Source: Psychromonas sp. psych-6C06 (GTDB taxonomy: Bacteria; Pseudomonadota; Gammaproteobacteria; Enterobacterales; Psychromonadaceae). From it: a stretch of 64,000 nucleotides of DNA. Under the pieces are notes generated by a model that made no database searches, was not told where the DNA came from, and worked only from the letters and a program-made list of their open reading frames with translations. A program made the translations under genes and the position numbers. Location: NCBI RefSeq assembly GCF_002835465.1, contig NZ_PIZM01000006.1:310001-374000 (forward strand). Reading direction: 5' to 3'. Shown one piece after another: positions 1 to 10,250 of this stretch; position 1 is the first letter of the stretch; every line of letters starts with the position of its first letter.

Positions 1-1035
1 CATTGATAAGCGTTTGAATTCAGAAATCAACGATGCTGTACTTTCTAAGTTACCATGTAATAAATGTGCGGCATCTTTAGCGTTTTCTACTAACTGGGGA
101 AACTTTTCCGTTTGTTGATTATTAAGCGCACTTTGCATCTCATTAAAAACATGTGGTAAGTAAGAGGAGGCCGTGATTGCACAACCCAGTGGAGTATTTA
201 CCTCATGGGCAACACCTACTACAAGATCATTCATTGCTCCGTAAGCTTGTGCATGCTGTAGCTCTGTTTGGGTTTCTTTAAGTTGTTCGATAGTGTGCGC
301 TAGTTGGACATTTTTTGCTTCTAAGCTTAAGGTGCGTTGCTTTACCTTACTTTCAAGATCCTGATTAACCTCTTGTAACGCTTTTTGTGCAGCTACAAGT
401 TCTTCGGTGCGTTGAATGACTTTACTTTCAAGGGTTTTATTAAGATTTTCAATCTTTTCTTGGGCTAAAAAGCGAAGCCGGTATTCACTGATAGTAGAGC
501 CAAATAAGCGCAAAATATGTGATTGATATGTTTTAAAAGGGCGGTGATAAGTAAGGTTGTCACAGGCGATCCAGCCGATCAGTTTATCGTGCTCCCAAAG
601 TGCAATGGCGCCATTCCAGCCAAAACCAACGACTGTTGAGATATCCCCACTCTTGTTAAATTCATAAAGTGGTTGTTTATCCCAAATACACACTTTCTCT
701 TGGTTATCGAGTAGTCTAATTACGTCCCTTACTTCATTATCGACCGGAGATTTTTGGTCATATTCATTGCACAGCTGTCCCTCCTCATCAATTCCCCAAG
801 TACCATTAATAAATTCCTGCGCATCATCAATGAGTAAAATACCGATACGGTCTATTTCCAGAAGAGTTGTCGCGGTAACAATAGCAAGCCTATAAAGCTC
901 GCTCATGGATGTCGCTTTCGACATGGTCAGGGTTGCTTCATTGAGTTTATATAGCAGTCGATAAAAGGACTTGATATCTTCAATATCATCTACTTCTTGA
1001 AAGTCGGTACTATCGTAAATAGTAAGCTCTGACAT
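1..1035 (-). CDS. GAF-domain sensor histidine kinase, C-terminus beyond window
   Basis: The frame is open from an ATG at 1035 down to base 1, so only the first 345 residues are present. A GAAGGAG-like site (GAGGAG) lies 6 bases before the ATG. Residues about 30-190 read as a GAF-type sensory domain (around LLEIDRIGILLIDD and FGWNGAIALWEHDKLIGWIA). Residues 195-265 are a charged coiled coil, and a HisKA motif GVAHEVNTPLG places the phospho-accepting histidine at about residue 277. No membrane segment is seen in the part present, so it is probably cytoplasmic. The ATPase domain should lie left of the window. The ligand is unknown. Confidence 0.85.
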   Translation of the reverse strand, partial: MSELTIYDSTDFQEVDDIEDIKSFYRLLYKLNEATLTMSKATSMSELYRLAIVTATTLLEIDRIGILLIDDAQEFINGTWGIDEEGQLCNEYDQKSPVDNEVRDVIRLLDNQEKVCIWDKQPLYEFNKSGDISTVVGFGWNGAIALWEHDKLIGWIACDNLTYHRPFKTYQSHILRLFGSTISEYRLRFLAQEKIENLNKTLESKVIQRTEELVAAQKALQEVNQDLESKVKQRTLSLEAKNVQLAHTIEQLKETQTELQHAQAYGAMNDLVVGVAHEVNTPLGCAITASSYLPHVFNEMQSALNNQQTEKFPQLVENAKDAAHLLHGNLESTASLISEFKRLSM

Positions 1036-1392
1036 ATTTTCTCCTCGCTATATTTGATCAGTATAGTAATGACTTAGCTATTGGGAGAAAAAATCCTATC
1101 AATATTATCTAAATAGTATGAGAAAGGTTATGGCGATGGTCATTTATGTTTAATAGAAGCGTTATAGCCTTTTAAATCAGAGAGTGATTATTTTTAATAC
1201 ACACTACTTTTAGTTTTGGGTAATTTAAGGCGAACTATCGTAGTAATAGCGAATTATTGTTAGATAATTTAACCTAGAAGTCCTTGTCAATAGCGGTATT
1301 GCGTTGCTTATGCATAACTGAGGTTAATTACAGAAATGAACTTTTGCTGCGGTTAACAAGTCATTCCTCCACTTGCTAACCGAGAAAGGTAG
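1036..1392. other. Intergenic region without a gene
   Basis: This 357-bp stretch lies between the start of the GAF kinase and the stop of mutS, both on the minus strand. It must hold the kinase promoter and any mutS terminator, but no convincing hairpin with a T-run was seen. A faint resemblance to 6260-6350 (GAAGCGTTAT... and TAGCGGTATTG...) may be a decayed repeat; this is weak. Confidence 0.4.
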
Positions 1393-3960
1393 TTAATTTT
1401 TAGTTTCTTTTAATTGATAAAGTAGAGCAAGTGCTTGTTTTGGTGTTAAGTCATCAGGATCAACAGTATCGAGCAGTGTTAATGCTGGGTGAGGTGTGTT
1501 GTCCGCAATCTCGATGTTCACGGGTTGATGGTTATCTGCTTTGTTATTTAATGCACCAAGCTCTAATTGCTGTAACTTAGCTTTAGCATTTTTGACCACA
1601 TTACTCGGCACGCCTGCTAATGAAGCGACCTGTAAGCCATAACTCTTATTCGCAGCACCTTCTTGTAGCGCATGTAAAAATGCGATGCTGTCCCCATGCT
1701 CAACCGCATCGAGGTGAATATTGACTAACTCTGGTATGCTTTCTGGTAGCGCAGTTAGTTCAAAGTAATGGGTAGCAAAAAGGGTGTAAGCTTGGATTTT
1801 TTTAGCGAGCTCTTCTGCGCAGGCCCAAGCCAATGATAAACCATCAAAGGTGCTGGTACCTCGACCGATCTCATCCATTAAAACTAAGCTGTTTTGCGTG
1901 GCATTATGCAAAATATTAGCGGTCTCAGTCATCTCGACCATGAAGGTTGAACGGCCGCTGGCTAAATCATCGGAAGCACCAATACGGGTGAAGATACGAT
2001 CAACGGGGCCTATTTGAGCGCTTTGTGCTGGAATAAAACTACCGATATGTGCCATTAACACCATCAAGGCAACTTGGCGCATATAGGTTGATTTACCGCC
2101 CATATTCGGGCCGGTAATAATAAGCATTCTACGTTGATCGTTTAATTTAACTGGGTTAGCAATAAAAGGCGTTTTATTCACTTGTTCAACAACAGGGTGA
2201 CGACCCTCTTCAATGACAATACCACGCTCACTGTGCAGCACTGGGCGTACATAGTTCAGTGTCAGCGCACGCTCTGCTAAAGTATTTAATACATCTAATT
2301 CAGCAAGTGATTGTGCGCTAAATTGCAACTGTTTGAGGTAGGGCATGAGTTGATCAATTAACCCTTCATAGAGTTTTTTCTCGAGCGCAAGTGCTTTACC
2401 TTGGCTTGAGAGTACTTTGTCTTCGTGCTCTTTTAGTTCGGCAATAATATAACGTTCTGTATTTTTTAGTGTTTGTCGACGTACATAGTGCGCAGGTACT
2501 TGGTCGGCGACGTTACGGCTGGTTTCAATGTAGTAACCATGCACGCGGTTATAACCCACTTTAAGTGTAGCAATACCCGTTGCTTCGCGTTCGCGTAGCT
2601 CCAGTTTCTCAAGGTAGTCCGTTGCACCTTGTGCAAGGTCTCGCCATTGATCTAGCTCTTGGTTATATCCGGCTTTAATGACGCCACCGTCACGAATAAT
2701 GACCGGTGGGTTATCAATAACCGCCTTCTCTAACAAACTTAATAGTTCTGGATAGTTACCCATCTCTTTGCTCAGTTTACCGACCAGTTCATGCGGTAAC
2801 TCAGCAATTAAATGTTGTAGTTCTGGTAATAGAGAAAATGCAGTACGTAGTCGTGTTAAATCGCGCGGACGAGCTGAACGAAGTGCTAAACGGGCAATCA
2901 CACGTTCAATATCGCCGATCTGTTTAAGGGGCTCTGCCAGCGGTCCATTTAAATCCAAATCAATTAAGGTTTGTATCATGGTTTGACGATAGTTAAGCGT
3001 GTTGACGTTACGAATTGGCTGGTGGATCCAGCGCTTTAATAAACGGCTACCCATCGGGGTAACGGTAAAATCGAGAACCGAGGCGAGCGTATTATCAAAT
3101 CCTCCTGCTAGATTTTGCGTGAGCTCTAAATTTTTACGCGTTGCAGCATCTAAAATAACGCTATCGATATTTTGCTCTAACTTAATCGATTGCAGGTGAG
3201 GAAGGCTGGTGCGCTGCGTGTCTTTAATATATTGCAATAAAGCGCCAGCGGCACAAAGCGCAACTTCTGCTTGCTCAACGCCAAAACCGATTAAGTCTTT
3301 GGTGCCAAATTGCTGATTTAAAGTATTACGCGCGGTGCTTAAATCAAACTCCCACTCGGGTCGACGACGAATCGTTTGCAGGTGTTCGATAAATGCAAGA
3401 TGCTCAAAGTTATCTGGGTAAAGTAACTCCGCAGGGTTTAAGCGTTGTAATTCAGCTTGTAAGGTTTCTGTATGTTGAAATTGATTAACAATAAAACGAC
3501 CACTACCAATATCCAATGAAGCGATACCAAAACTGTCTTGATGGTGATAAACCGCGCACAGCAAATTATCCTGCTTATCATCTAATAACGCTTCGTCAGT
3601 GATGGTGCCAGGAGTAATAATACGCACAATCTTCCGTTCAACGGGGCCCTTGCTGGTGGCTGGATCACCAATTTGTTCAACAATCGCTACCGACTCGCCA
3701 AGTGTAATCAACTTAGCTAAATAACCTTCCACACTATGATAGGGAACACCGGCCATTGGAATCGCATTACCACCGGTTTTACCACGTTGGGTTAAAGAGA
3801 TACCCAGTAGTTGTGAAGCCTTGCGAGCATCTTCAAAAAACAACTCATAAAAATCGCCCATGCGGTAAAACATTAAGGTCTCGGGGATCTCACTCTTGAT
3901 GGTGAGATATTGTTGCATCATCGGCGTGTGTTGTTTTAATTGTGCTGCTGTTGGCTTCAT
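1393..3960 (-). CDS. mutS: DNA mismatch repair protein MutS
   Basis: Recognises base mismatches and small loops and starts methyl-directed repair with MutL. It is 855 residues, the usual MutS length. The N-terminal mismatch-binding motif GDFYELF has Phe37 and Glu39, the residues that stack on and bond the mismatched base. The C-terminal ABC-type ATPase shows Walker [10 protein letters not shown] (around 615) and Walker B/signature [12 protein letters not shown] (around 695), then a helix-turn-helix dimer region. The ATG at 3960 gives the family start [19 protein letters not shown]. It is divergent from pncC and recA, a common gammaproteobacterial neighbourhood. Confidence 0.98.
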   Translation of the reverse strand: MKPTAAQLKQHTPMMQQYLTIKSEIPETLMFYRMGDFYELFFEDARKASQLLGISLTQRGKTGGNAIPMAGVPYHSVEGYLAKLITLGESVAIVEQIGDPATSKGPVERKIVRIITPGTITDEALLDDKQDNLLCAVYHHQDSFGIASLDIGSGRFIVNQFQHTETLQAELQRLNPAELLYPDNFEHLAFIEHLQTIRRRPEWEFDLSTARNTLNQQFGTKDLIGFGVEQAEVALCAAGALLQYIKDTQRTSLPHLQSIKLEQNIDSVILDAATRKNLELTQNLAGGFDNTLASVLDFTVTPMGSRLLKRWIHQPIRNVNTLNYRQTMIQTLIDLDLNGPLAEPLKQIGDIERVIARLALRSARPRDLTRLRTAFSLLPELQHLIAELPHELVGKLSKEMGNYPELLSLLEKAVIDNPPVIIRDGGVIKAGYNQELDQWRDLAQGATDYLEKLELREREATGIATLKVGYNRVHGYYIETSRNVADQVPAHYVRRQTLKNTERYIIAELKEHEDKVLSSQGKALALEKKLYEGLIDQLMPYLKQLQFSAQSLAELDVLNTLAERALTLNYVRPVLHSERGIVIEEGRHPVVEQVNKTPFIANPVKLNDQRRMLIITGPNMGGKSTYMRQVALMVLMAHIGSFIPAQSAQIGPVDRIFTRIGASDDLASGRSTFMVEMTETANILHNATQNSLVLMDEIGRGTSTFDGLSLAWACAEELAKKIQAYTLFATHYFELTALPESIPELVNIHLDAVEHGDSIAFLHALQEGAANKSYGLQVASLAGVPSNVVKNAKAKLQQLELGALNNKADNHQPVNIEIADNTPHPALTLLDTVDPDDLTPKQALALLYQLKETKN

Positions 3961-4221
3961 AAATTATCCGTGCCACCCATTGTAAAATTTCCGTTAATTG
4001 AAAAATGGAAATGGGTGTTTAGTGAGCTGTTATCGCGCCGTATCAGTGAGAGTTATATAGAGATAGAGTCCTCTATTTCTCTCTATTCTGCGCTATTATT
4101 ACGTTTCGATTTAGGATAACGACAGTTCAACTTTATGTCTAGATTTAGATGATTGATTTTGCATGTTCATTGGTAACAGGTATACACTTCGTTTATAGCC
4201 ATTTACGACAGGAGATAGCTG

Positions 4222-4710
4222 ATGTTTACAGAAAAAACCGTACAAGAGTTAGCACTCTTATTGGGAGATAAACTTACCAAAGCTGGGCTGGTTGCTGCCA
4301 CGGCAGAATCTTGCACAGGAGGGGGAGTCGCTTATGCAATTACAGAGGTGGCAGGCAGTTCGCAATGGTTCGACCGTAGCTTTATTACCTACAGTAATGA
4401 TGCAAAAATGCAGATGCTTGAGGTAAATAAAGCATCGCTGGATCAATATGGTGCGGTGTCTGAGCAAGTTGTGACAGAGATGGCAACCAATGCAGTTAAG
4501 TTTTCTGAAGCGGATATCAGCGTCGCTATCAGTGGTATTGCTGGACCGGGCGGTGGAACTGCAGAAAAGCCTGTTGGGACCGTTTGTTTTTCATGGTACA
4601 ACGCACATGGTGGTGAAAAAACAGAAACATATCTGTTTGTAGGTGATCGTAGTGAGGTGCGCACTCAAGCAATTCGTTTAGCGCTGACGGGGTTAATTGA
4701 GATCATCTGA
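4222..4710 (+). CDS. pncC: Nicotinamide-nucleotide amidase (CinA C-terminal family)
   Basis: Deamidates nicotinamide mononucleotide to nicotinic acid mononucleotide, recycling pyridine nucleotide. At 162 residues it is the stand-alone CinA C-terminal domain. The motif AESCTGGGVA near residues 28-37 holds the catalytic Ser30, and GIAGPGGGT(A)EKPVGTV is the conserved substrate loop. A good ribosome site (CAGGAG) lies before the ATG. It sits between mutS (divergent) and recA (118 bp downstream), the classical cinA-recA order; recA has its own promoter. Confidence 0.93.
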   Translation: MFTEKTVQELALLLGDKLTKAGLVAATAESCTGGGVAYAITEVAGSSQWFDRSFITYSNDAKMQMLEVNKASLDQYGAVSEQVVTEMATNAVKFSEADISVAISGIAGPGGGTAEKPVGTVCFSWYNAHGGEKTETYLFVGDRSEVRTQAIRLALTGLIEII

Positions 4711-4752
4711 TCACAGCAACGAGCAAGCAATCAATATTTATGTAAATAAAAC

Positions 4753-4780
4753 TTGATACTGTATAAATCAGCAGTATACT
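4753..4780 (+). promoter_or_regulatory. recA promoter (-35 TTGATA, -10 TATACT)
   Basis: TTGATA at 4753-4758 and TATACT at 4775-4780 are separated by 16 bp, and the first LexA box starts inside the -35 element, as in the E. coli recA promoter. The ATG lies 49 bp after the -10. Confidence 0.8.
4757..4776 (+). promoter_or_regulatory. LexA box 1 of recA
   Basis: TACTGTATAAATCAGCAGTA has the CTG-N10-CAG core (4759-4774) with TA flanks on both sides, a close match to the gammaproteobacterial SOS box. It covers the space between -35 and -10. Confidence 0.85.
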
Positions 4781-4796
4781 GTTTGCATAAACAGTT
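4777..4796 (+). promoter_or_regulatory. LexA box 2 of recA, abutting box 1
   Basis: TACTGTTTGCATAAACAGTT has CTG-N10-CAG at 4779-4794. It directly abuts box 1, so the two centres are 20 bp (about two helical turns) apart, on the same DNA face. It overlaps the -10 and the likely transcription start. Confidence 0.8.
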
Positions 4797-4828
4797 AAAT
4801 AAAAAATATATTCATATCTGGAGAGAAC

Positions 4829-5884
4829 ATGAGTCAGGATAAAAACAAAGATAAAGCATTAGCAGCTGCACTTGGACAAATAGAAAAGCAGTTTGGTAAA
4901 GGATCGATCATGCGCTTGGGTGATGGTGCCAACGCAATGCTTGAAATTGACTCTGTTTCAACAGGTTCGCTTGGACTGGATGTGGCTCTCGGCATAGGTG
5001 GTTTGCCATATGGTCGTATCGTTGAGATCTACGGTCCAGAAAGTTCAGGTAAAACAACACTAACATTACAAGTGATTGCACAAGCACAAAAACAGGGTAA
5101 AACCTGTGCATTTATTGATGCCGAGCATGCACTTGATCCTATCTATGCAAAAAAACTGGGTGTTAACATTGAAGATCTTCTGATCTCTCAACCGGATACC
5201 GGTGAGCAAGCGTTAGAGATTTGTGACATGTTAGTACGTTCAGGCGCCGTTGGCGTAGTGATTGTCGATTCGGTTGCTGCATTAACACCAAAAGCAGAAA
5301 TTGAAGGCGATATGGGTGACTCACACATGGGTCTGCAAGCACGTTTAATGTCGCAAGCACTGCGTAAACTAACGGGTAATATCAAGCAAACGAACACTAT
5401 GTGTATCTTCATCAACCAAATTCGTATGAAAATTGGGGTAATGTTCGGTAATCCAGAAACGACAACTGGTGGTAACGCACTGAAATTCTATGCTTCAGTA
5501 CGTTTAGATATTCGTCGTATTGGTGCGGTGAAAAATGGTGATGAAATCACTGGTAATGAAACCCGTGTTAAGGTTGTGAAAAACAAAGTGTCACCACCAT
5601 TTAAACAAGCTGAATTCCAGATTTTATATGGCGAAGGTATCAATAAATACGGTGAGATGATTGATCTTGGTGTTAAAAATGAACTCGTAGAAAAATCAGG
5701 GTCATGGTATTCATATAATGGTACGAAGATAGGCCAAGGTAAAACCAATGCCTGTAAACATTTCTCTGAACATCCTGAACAAGCAGACGAGCTAGACAAA
5801 AAGCTACGTGACATTTTACTGGCTAAACCAGAAGAAGTTGCAAAAGCGCTTGAGAAAGAAGATGAAGTCGAAGAAGCGTTATAG
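4829..5884 (+). CDS. recA: Recombinase RecA
   Basis: Forms the ATP-dependent filament on single-stranded DNA for homologous recombination and stimulates LexA self-cleavage. It is 351 residues, normal length. Walker A GPESSGKT is at 69-76, with the IDAEHALD segment and the L2-loop region [21 protein letters not shown] intact. The acidic C-terminal tail ([10 protein letters not shown]) is typical of gammaproteobacteria. The ATG follows GGAGAG. Transcription is probably SOS-controlled through two LexA boxes. recX is not next to it; repeats C1 and B1 follow instead. Confidence 0.99.
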   Translation: MSQDKNKDKALAAALGQIEKQFGKGSIMRLGDGANAMLEIDSVSTGSLGLDVALGIGGLPYGRIVEIYGPESSGKTTLTLQVIAQAQKQGKTCAFIDAEHALDPIYAKKLGVNIEDLLISQPDTGEQALEICDMLVRSGAVGVVIVDSVAALTPKAEIEGDMGDSHMGLQARLMSQALRKLTGNIKQTNTMCIFINQIRMKIGVMFGNPETTTGGNALKFYASVRLDIRRIGAVKNGDEITGNETRVKVVKNKVSPPFKQAEFQILYGEGINKYGEMIDLGVKNELVEKSGSWYSYNGTKIGQGKTNACKHFSEHPEQADELDKKLRDILLAKPEEVAKALEKEDEVEEAL

Positions 5885-5890
5885 AGATTG

Positions 5891-6015
5891 ATATACCATT
5901 CTGCACAATGGTCAGGGCTTGTTGAGGAACAATGATAGAGAGCAAAGCGCATAATTGAGTTTGTCTATCGTTTTAACTCAAAAGATAGACCAGATAGTTA
6001 TGCGGATTGGTATTA
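5891..6015 (+). repeat. Dispersed repeat family C, copy C1
   Basis: Starts ATATACCATT and ends GCGGATTGGTATTA, giving imperfect inverted ends. The centre (CTTGTTGAGGAACAATGAT and GAGAGCAAAGCGCATAATTG) recurs at 52040-52200 in the same orientation and at 43671-43832 inverted. It begins 6 bp after the recA stop and runs directly into repeat B1. Confidence 0.75.
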
Positions 6016-6178
6016 TACCAATTCCGCTAATATAGTGATCAAATATTACGCAGGAAAAAGGAGTTAGTTCAAGGCGAAAATTGATGCAAATGGTTGTTCC
6101 CTTTACAAAATTTTTAACCCTGAAATAGCTTCTTTTAACCAGTAAGATTGATCAGTTATTTAGTGGATTTGGTATTAA
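6011..6178 (+). repeat. Dispersed repeat family B, copy B1
   Basis: About 168 bp with imperfect inverted ends (TATTATACCAATTCCGCTAA and TTAGTGGATTTGGTATTA). A near-identical inverted copy lies at 11681-11845, sharing for example CAAGGCGAAAATTGATGCAA. No coding frame is evident. Copy ends resemble a MITE, but no transposase is in the window. Confidence 0.8.
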
Positions 6179-6191
6179 TAGCCTAGACCCC

Positions 6192-6219
6192 AAAAAAGCG
6201 TGATTATTCACGCTTTTTT
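6192..6219. terminator. Bidirectional terminator between recA and the HD-GYP gene
   Basis: AAAAAAGCGTGA-TTAT-TCACGCTTTTTT: a perfect stem flanked by A-run and T-run, so it can work on both strands for the convergent recA and HD-GYP transcripts. Confidence 0.85.
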
Positions 6220-6376
6220 GTTTCTAAAGAAAAGTTAAGCAATGTTATACAGATTACATAACCTCAATTCTGGTTAGTGGAAGCGTTATGGCGATTTAAA
6301 ATCATGGTGTTGCTACTTTAATTAGCGGTATTGTATAGCTCGCCTCAATTAGATCAGCTCTTTACTATTATTGATA

Positions 6377-9232
6377 TTACAAATAATGATTAATATTTAC
6401 CTCATCAATCTGCTCTGGTAAAAGGTACTGATGCGCATATTGTAGATATACCTCAGAAGTTAAAAATAGCTTAAACAGTGCGGGGTCAATATGGTCATCT
6501 TTTACCATAAAGCTCATAATTTTAATCGCTTCACTTAAGGTTTTACGCTCTTTATAGGGCCTATCTGAAGCTGTTAGTGCTTCAAAGATATCTGCAACAA
6601 CCATAATGCGTGCTGTTACCGGCAACTCCGATGCTGGAATTTTGCGTGGATAACCTGTGCCATCCATCTTTTCATGATGCCCGCCGGCAATAGTCGGAAC
6701 ATTTTTAAGGTGCGTAGGAAAGGGGAGTTTCGATAACATAACAATGGTGTGAACCATATGTCCATTGATAATGAATCGATCTTCTTCGGTTAGGGTGCCT
6801 CGTTTGATGGAAAGGTTATACAGTTCTCCACGGTTAGAACGATATTGAGGCGTTTTCATATCAAAGCCCCATTCATTACCTGGCTCAGTTAGTTCAGCAT
6901 GCTCACGATCGATTAAATGCTCAGCTTTATCGGCTAATATAGGTTCTGCAACGGGTAAAGTGATATCTGGAATTTTATTGGCTTGATGGGGTGCTATGCC
7001 AATTTTATTGCTAAGGGTGCGTTTCCAAGTGCGCCTTGCAATACGCTGCAATAGCGCTATTTTATCATCAGACATAAATTCTCCGCCGATGTTACACTGC
7101 GCCACAAACTCAAACTCCTGATCTAATTCGCTAAGTAATTGATCGCGCTGCTGTGCTAATAATTGCGAATCGCCATTTTCATTCAGCCCTTTCCAATAAT
7201 TTGTGTGCGCTTCACTTTTTAACAACTCAAAGCGCATTCTAACTTCATTTAGACGATCATAAATAGCTTCAAGCTTTGTGGACTTATCAACGATATGTTC
7301 AGGAGTAATAATTTTCCCACAGTCATGTAACCAAGCTGCAATATGTAACTCCTCCCATTGTTCATCACTTAAATCAAAATCTTTAAACTCTACGTTTTGA
7401 GCTGTACATGCAGCTTGGCTGAGCATTTTGGTTAGTTCAGGGACTCGTGCACAATGACCTCCTGTGTAGGGAGACTTACTATCGATAGCGCCCGCAATGA
7501 GTAAAATAAAGCTTTGTAATAGCTGCTTCTGCTCTGCTAATAGTTGTTGACTCTGTATAGATAATGCTGAAAAACTGGCAATTGCTTGTGCATATTTTAA
7601 TTTTCCTCTACTCAGTGGGCTGCTCGGATCTGCAAGCACAGCGAGTAAACCTAAGTCTTCTCCGGATCTATTTTTCATCGGTATCAGTTGCCAGCACAAT
7701 GGTTGTGATTTTACTAGGTAGGGATCAATTATCTGCTTAATATCATTGGGGATTTGTTCGCTCGTTAGATTTTCCGACAGCGATTGACATGTCATCGTTA
7801 GCTTGCTTAATTGCTGATATAACTGCTTATTTTCAATGGAGCTTAATGCAAGTAGTTGGCTATGTTTTATCTGGTAGTTATTGTTATTGTTGAAAATGAT
7901 TAATGTGCCTTTACTATTGGGAATATTATTACACTCATCACTTATTTTATTGAGTAGCTGTTGTTCGCTCTGTTTACTCACTAGTGATGCTGAAAGGTTT
8001 TGAAAATGGGAAATCGTTTGTTTCATGTTATTGGTGACTTGGATGAGTGCCGCTATCTCTTTTACTGGCGTTTTACGATGTAGTTGCTCACTAAAGTCAA
8101 AATTATTAATTTTTTCCAAATCCTTGGTGAGTTCACTAATTGGCGTGCTAATTAAGCGGGCAAAATACCATGCCATCGGCAGCGTAGTAAGAATAATCAG
8201 AATAATAATCAATGCACTTTTCTGGCGTAAATCATAAGCGTTTGCGAGTAACTCCTTCGTTTTAACAATTTGAAATAAGAGCAAGGTTTGTTTATCAGAA
8301 AGGGGTGATACTTTGCCCAACCAATCCTCTCCCTTATAATTGAATAAAACACTGCCTTTCTGGTCACTATAATTTTTGAAAACATGGGCTAATGCAGGAT
8401 GTTGTAATTCAGAGATATTTTTAAAAGCATCGAACTTTCCCTGCGCTGAAAGTAGGAAGTCAGTATTTTGATAGGCAATGATTTTGCCCGTGTTATTAAC
8501 AACGATTCGCTCACTGCTTGGGTAACGACGAAATTCTTGTAACAGGTTAGATAAAGTACTTAGTGTATAGTCGGCACCAATGATTGAATTATTAATTTGG
8601 TCTTTAACAGCCAGTGTGACCCCAAACTCTTTAGTCGCATGGAATAGGTAAGGGTCTGTAATAATATATTTATCGCTTATTTGCACGCGTTTATACCAGG
8701 GGCGTTTTTCTATATTAAGGTTGTAATTGGGATCATCTACCATTGATAGTAAGTTATTTTCTATATCGTAAAAGTAATGTTGTGTCTTCTCCGATTGGCG
8801 AAGCGTCATCATAAAATAACTATCTTTGGGAATATTTGTCGAGTGGTGGACTGAGTTAATTTTTTTATACAGAAAAAAATCATTATTTGGATAGGCGATA
8901 AACAATGCAGATAAGCTATTAGTCGCTTTTAGCATCTCAGATAATACTGGTAACGATGTTATTTTTTCTTGTTTACTATTAATTGCAGTTAGATCCGATG
9001 CATTTAATATTTTGAGCATGGTATGTACATGCTCGCTCTCTCGATGAATTTTATCTACTAGCTGACGACTTGAGTTGTCAAAAAGTGTTTTACCTTCGTT
9101 GAGCATGTTTTGGCTAAACTGATAATAGCTATACCAACCAAGCAACAGACCTGAAACGATAATTAAAAAAGTAAATAAACTCGTTATATGGACTTGTAAG
9201 CTATATCTGTTTTTAAATTTAATCGTGGGCAT
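6377..9232 (-). CDS. Membrane sensor with Cache, HAMP, GAF-like and HD-GYP domains
   Basis: Probable cyclic-di-GMP phosphodiesterase. Its 951 residues read in order: TM1 (about 15-37), a large periplasmic dCache-type domain (about 38-330, with RPWYKR), TM2 (about 339-361), HAMP (about 360-415), a GAF-like cytoplasmic region (about 420-560) and HD-GYP (about 575-935). DSKSPYTGGH, LHDCGK (around 635), and HHEKMDGTGYP carry the metal ligands and the GYP motif, so the catalytic core looks intact. Between the HD and GYP halves lies an extra charged stretch of about 150 residues, longer than a simple HD-GYP. The ATG follows AGGA. It lies downstream of crp but beyond a terminator. Confidence 0.9.
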   Translation of the reverse strand: MPTIKFKNRYSLQVHITSLFTFLIIVSGLLLGWYSYYQFSQNMLNEGKTLFDNSSRQLVDKIHRESEHVHTMLKILNASDLTAINSKQEKITSLPVLSEMLKATNSLSALFIAYPNNDFFLYKKINSVHHSTNIPKDSYFMMTLRQSEKTQHYFYDIENNLLSMVDDPNYNLNIEKRPWYKRVQISDKYIITDPYLFHATKEFGVTLAVKDQINNSIIGADYTLSTLSNLLQEFRRYPSSERIVVNNTGKIIAYQNTDFLLSAQGKFDAFKNISELQHPALAHVFKNYSDQKGSVLFNYKGEDWLGKVSPLSDKQTLLLFQIVKTKELLANAYDLRQKSALIIILIILTTLPMAWYFARLISTPISELTKDLEKINNFDFSEQLHRKTPVKEIAALIQVTNNMKQTISHFQNLSASLVSKQSEQQLLNKISDECNNIPNSKGTLIIFNNNNNYQIKHSQLLALSSIENKQLYQQLSKLTMTCQSLSENLTSEQIPNDIKQIIDPYLVKSQPLCWQLIPMKNRSGEDLGLLAVLADPSSPLSRGKLKYAQAIASFSALSIQSQQLLAEQKQLLQSFILLIAGAIDSKSPYTGGHCARVPELTKMLSQAACTAQNVEFKDFDLSDEQWEELHIAAWLHDCGKIITPEHIVDKSTKLEAIYDRLNEVRMRFELLKSEAHTNYWKGLNENGDSQLLAQQRDQLLSELDQEFEFVAQCNIGGEFMSDDKIALLQRIARRTWKRTLSNKIGIAPHQANKIPDITLPVAEPILADKAEHLIDREHAELTEPGNEWGFDMKTPQYRSNRGELYNLSIKRGTLTEEDRFIINGHMVHTIVMLSKLPFPTHLKNVPTIAGGHHEKMDGTGYPRKIPASELPVTARIMVVADIFEALTASDRPYKERKTLSEAIKIMSFMVKDDHIDPALFKLFLTSEVYLQYAHQYLLPEQIDEVNINHYL

Positions 9233-9304
9233 AGGATTCCTATTAATAAGGTAAATATTTTATGCAAATATTGTACTTTTATTGTAATCCTAATCCTTTG
9301 CACA

Positions 9305-9332
9305 TAAAAAAACCGCATCAAGTGCGGTTTAA
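9305..9332 (-). terminator. Terminator of crp
   Basis: On the minus strand AAACCGCACTTGATGCGGTTT followed by a T-run, located 27 bp after the crp stop. It separates crp from the downstream HD-GYP gene. Confidence 0.85.
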
Positions 9333-9358
9333 AAGTTAGCTTTTTCTATTGTTGTGAT

Positions 9359-9997
9359 TTAGCGCGTGCCAAATACAACAATTGTTTTACCATGTGCAGA
9401 AATAAGTCCCTGCTCTTCTAGCATTTTTAAGATACGACCAACAGTCTCACGTGAACAGCCTACAATTTGCCCAATCTCTTGGCGTGTAATCTTAATTTGC
9501 ATACCATCTGGGTGAGTCATCGCGTCTGGTTGTTTTGCAAGGTCAAGAAGTGTGTTTGCAATACGACCTGTAACGTCTAAGAATGCTAAGTTACCTACTT
9601 TTTGGCTGGTGATTTGTAAGCGATTTGCCATTTGGTTAGACAGACGCATTAAAATCTCAGGGTTAACAGTAATTAACTGCTGAAATTTCTTGTATGAAAT
9701 TTCTGCTACTTCACAGGGTGACTTTGCTTTTACCGATGCACTACGAATCGGATCTTCTGACTTATCAAACAAGCCTAACTCACCTAAAAAATCACCTTGA
9801 TTTAGGTAAGATAAGATCATCTCTTTACCTTCTTCATCTTTAATAACAACAGCAACTGAGCCTTTCACGATGAAGTATAAAGTATCTGCTTTTTCACCTG
9901 CATGGATTAACATGCTTTTTGCCGGATATTTATGAGTATGACAATGTGATAAAAACCATTCTAATGTTGGATCCGTTTGCGGTTTAGTGATGATCAT
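9359..9997 (-). CDS. crp: cAMP receptor protein CRP
   Basis: Global cAMP-dependent transcription factor. It has 212 residues against 210 in E. coli. The N-terminal beta-roll carries the cAMP phosphate-binding cassette ([17 protein letters not shown]), followed by the long C helix ([10 protein letters not shown]) and the winged helix with recognition motif [25 protein letters not shown]. The ATG at 9997 is preceded by AAGGAAG. The neighbour yheU is also close to crp in enterobacteria. cpdA, the enzyme that degrades its ligand, lies at 36.8 kb in this window. Confidence 0.98.
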   Translation of the reverse strand: MIITKPQTDPTLEWFLSHCHTHKYPAKSMLIHAGEKADTLYFIVKGSVAVVIKDEEGKEMILSYLNQGDFLGELGLFDKSEDPIRSASVKAKSPCEVAEISYKKFQQLITVNPEILMRLSNQMANRLQITSQKVGNLAFLDVTGRIANTLLDLAKQPDAMTHPDGMQIKITRQEIGQIVGCSRETVGRILKMLEEQGLISAHGKTIVVFGTR

Positions 9998-10250
9998 GTT
10001 ACTTCCTTAATCTATATTGAATAGCTAAATGGCTATCTCTCGTTGTTATTGTTTCAACAGGAGCAAAATGACAATGCTGTCATTATAAGTTTCCTGATTG
10101 TATCTCTTTTTACGTGTTGTCGATAACATTAATACCCTTATGTTCCATAAGAAATTAGACCTTTGTCAAAAAGCAACAATATTTAAAAGGCTTAATGATC
10201 ATTTTAATCTAAATCTATTATGTTTTTATGAACTATTACTAACGTGTTGC

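Noticed and set aside
5488-5952. 154-codon open frame on the minus strand across recA
   Set aside because: Shadow of recA in the opposite frame, Ser-rich, with no family features.
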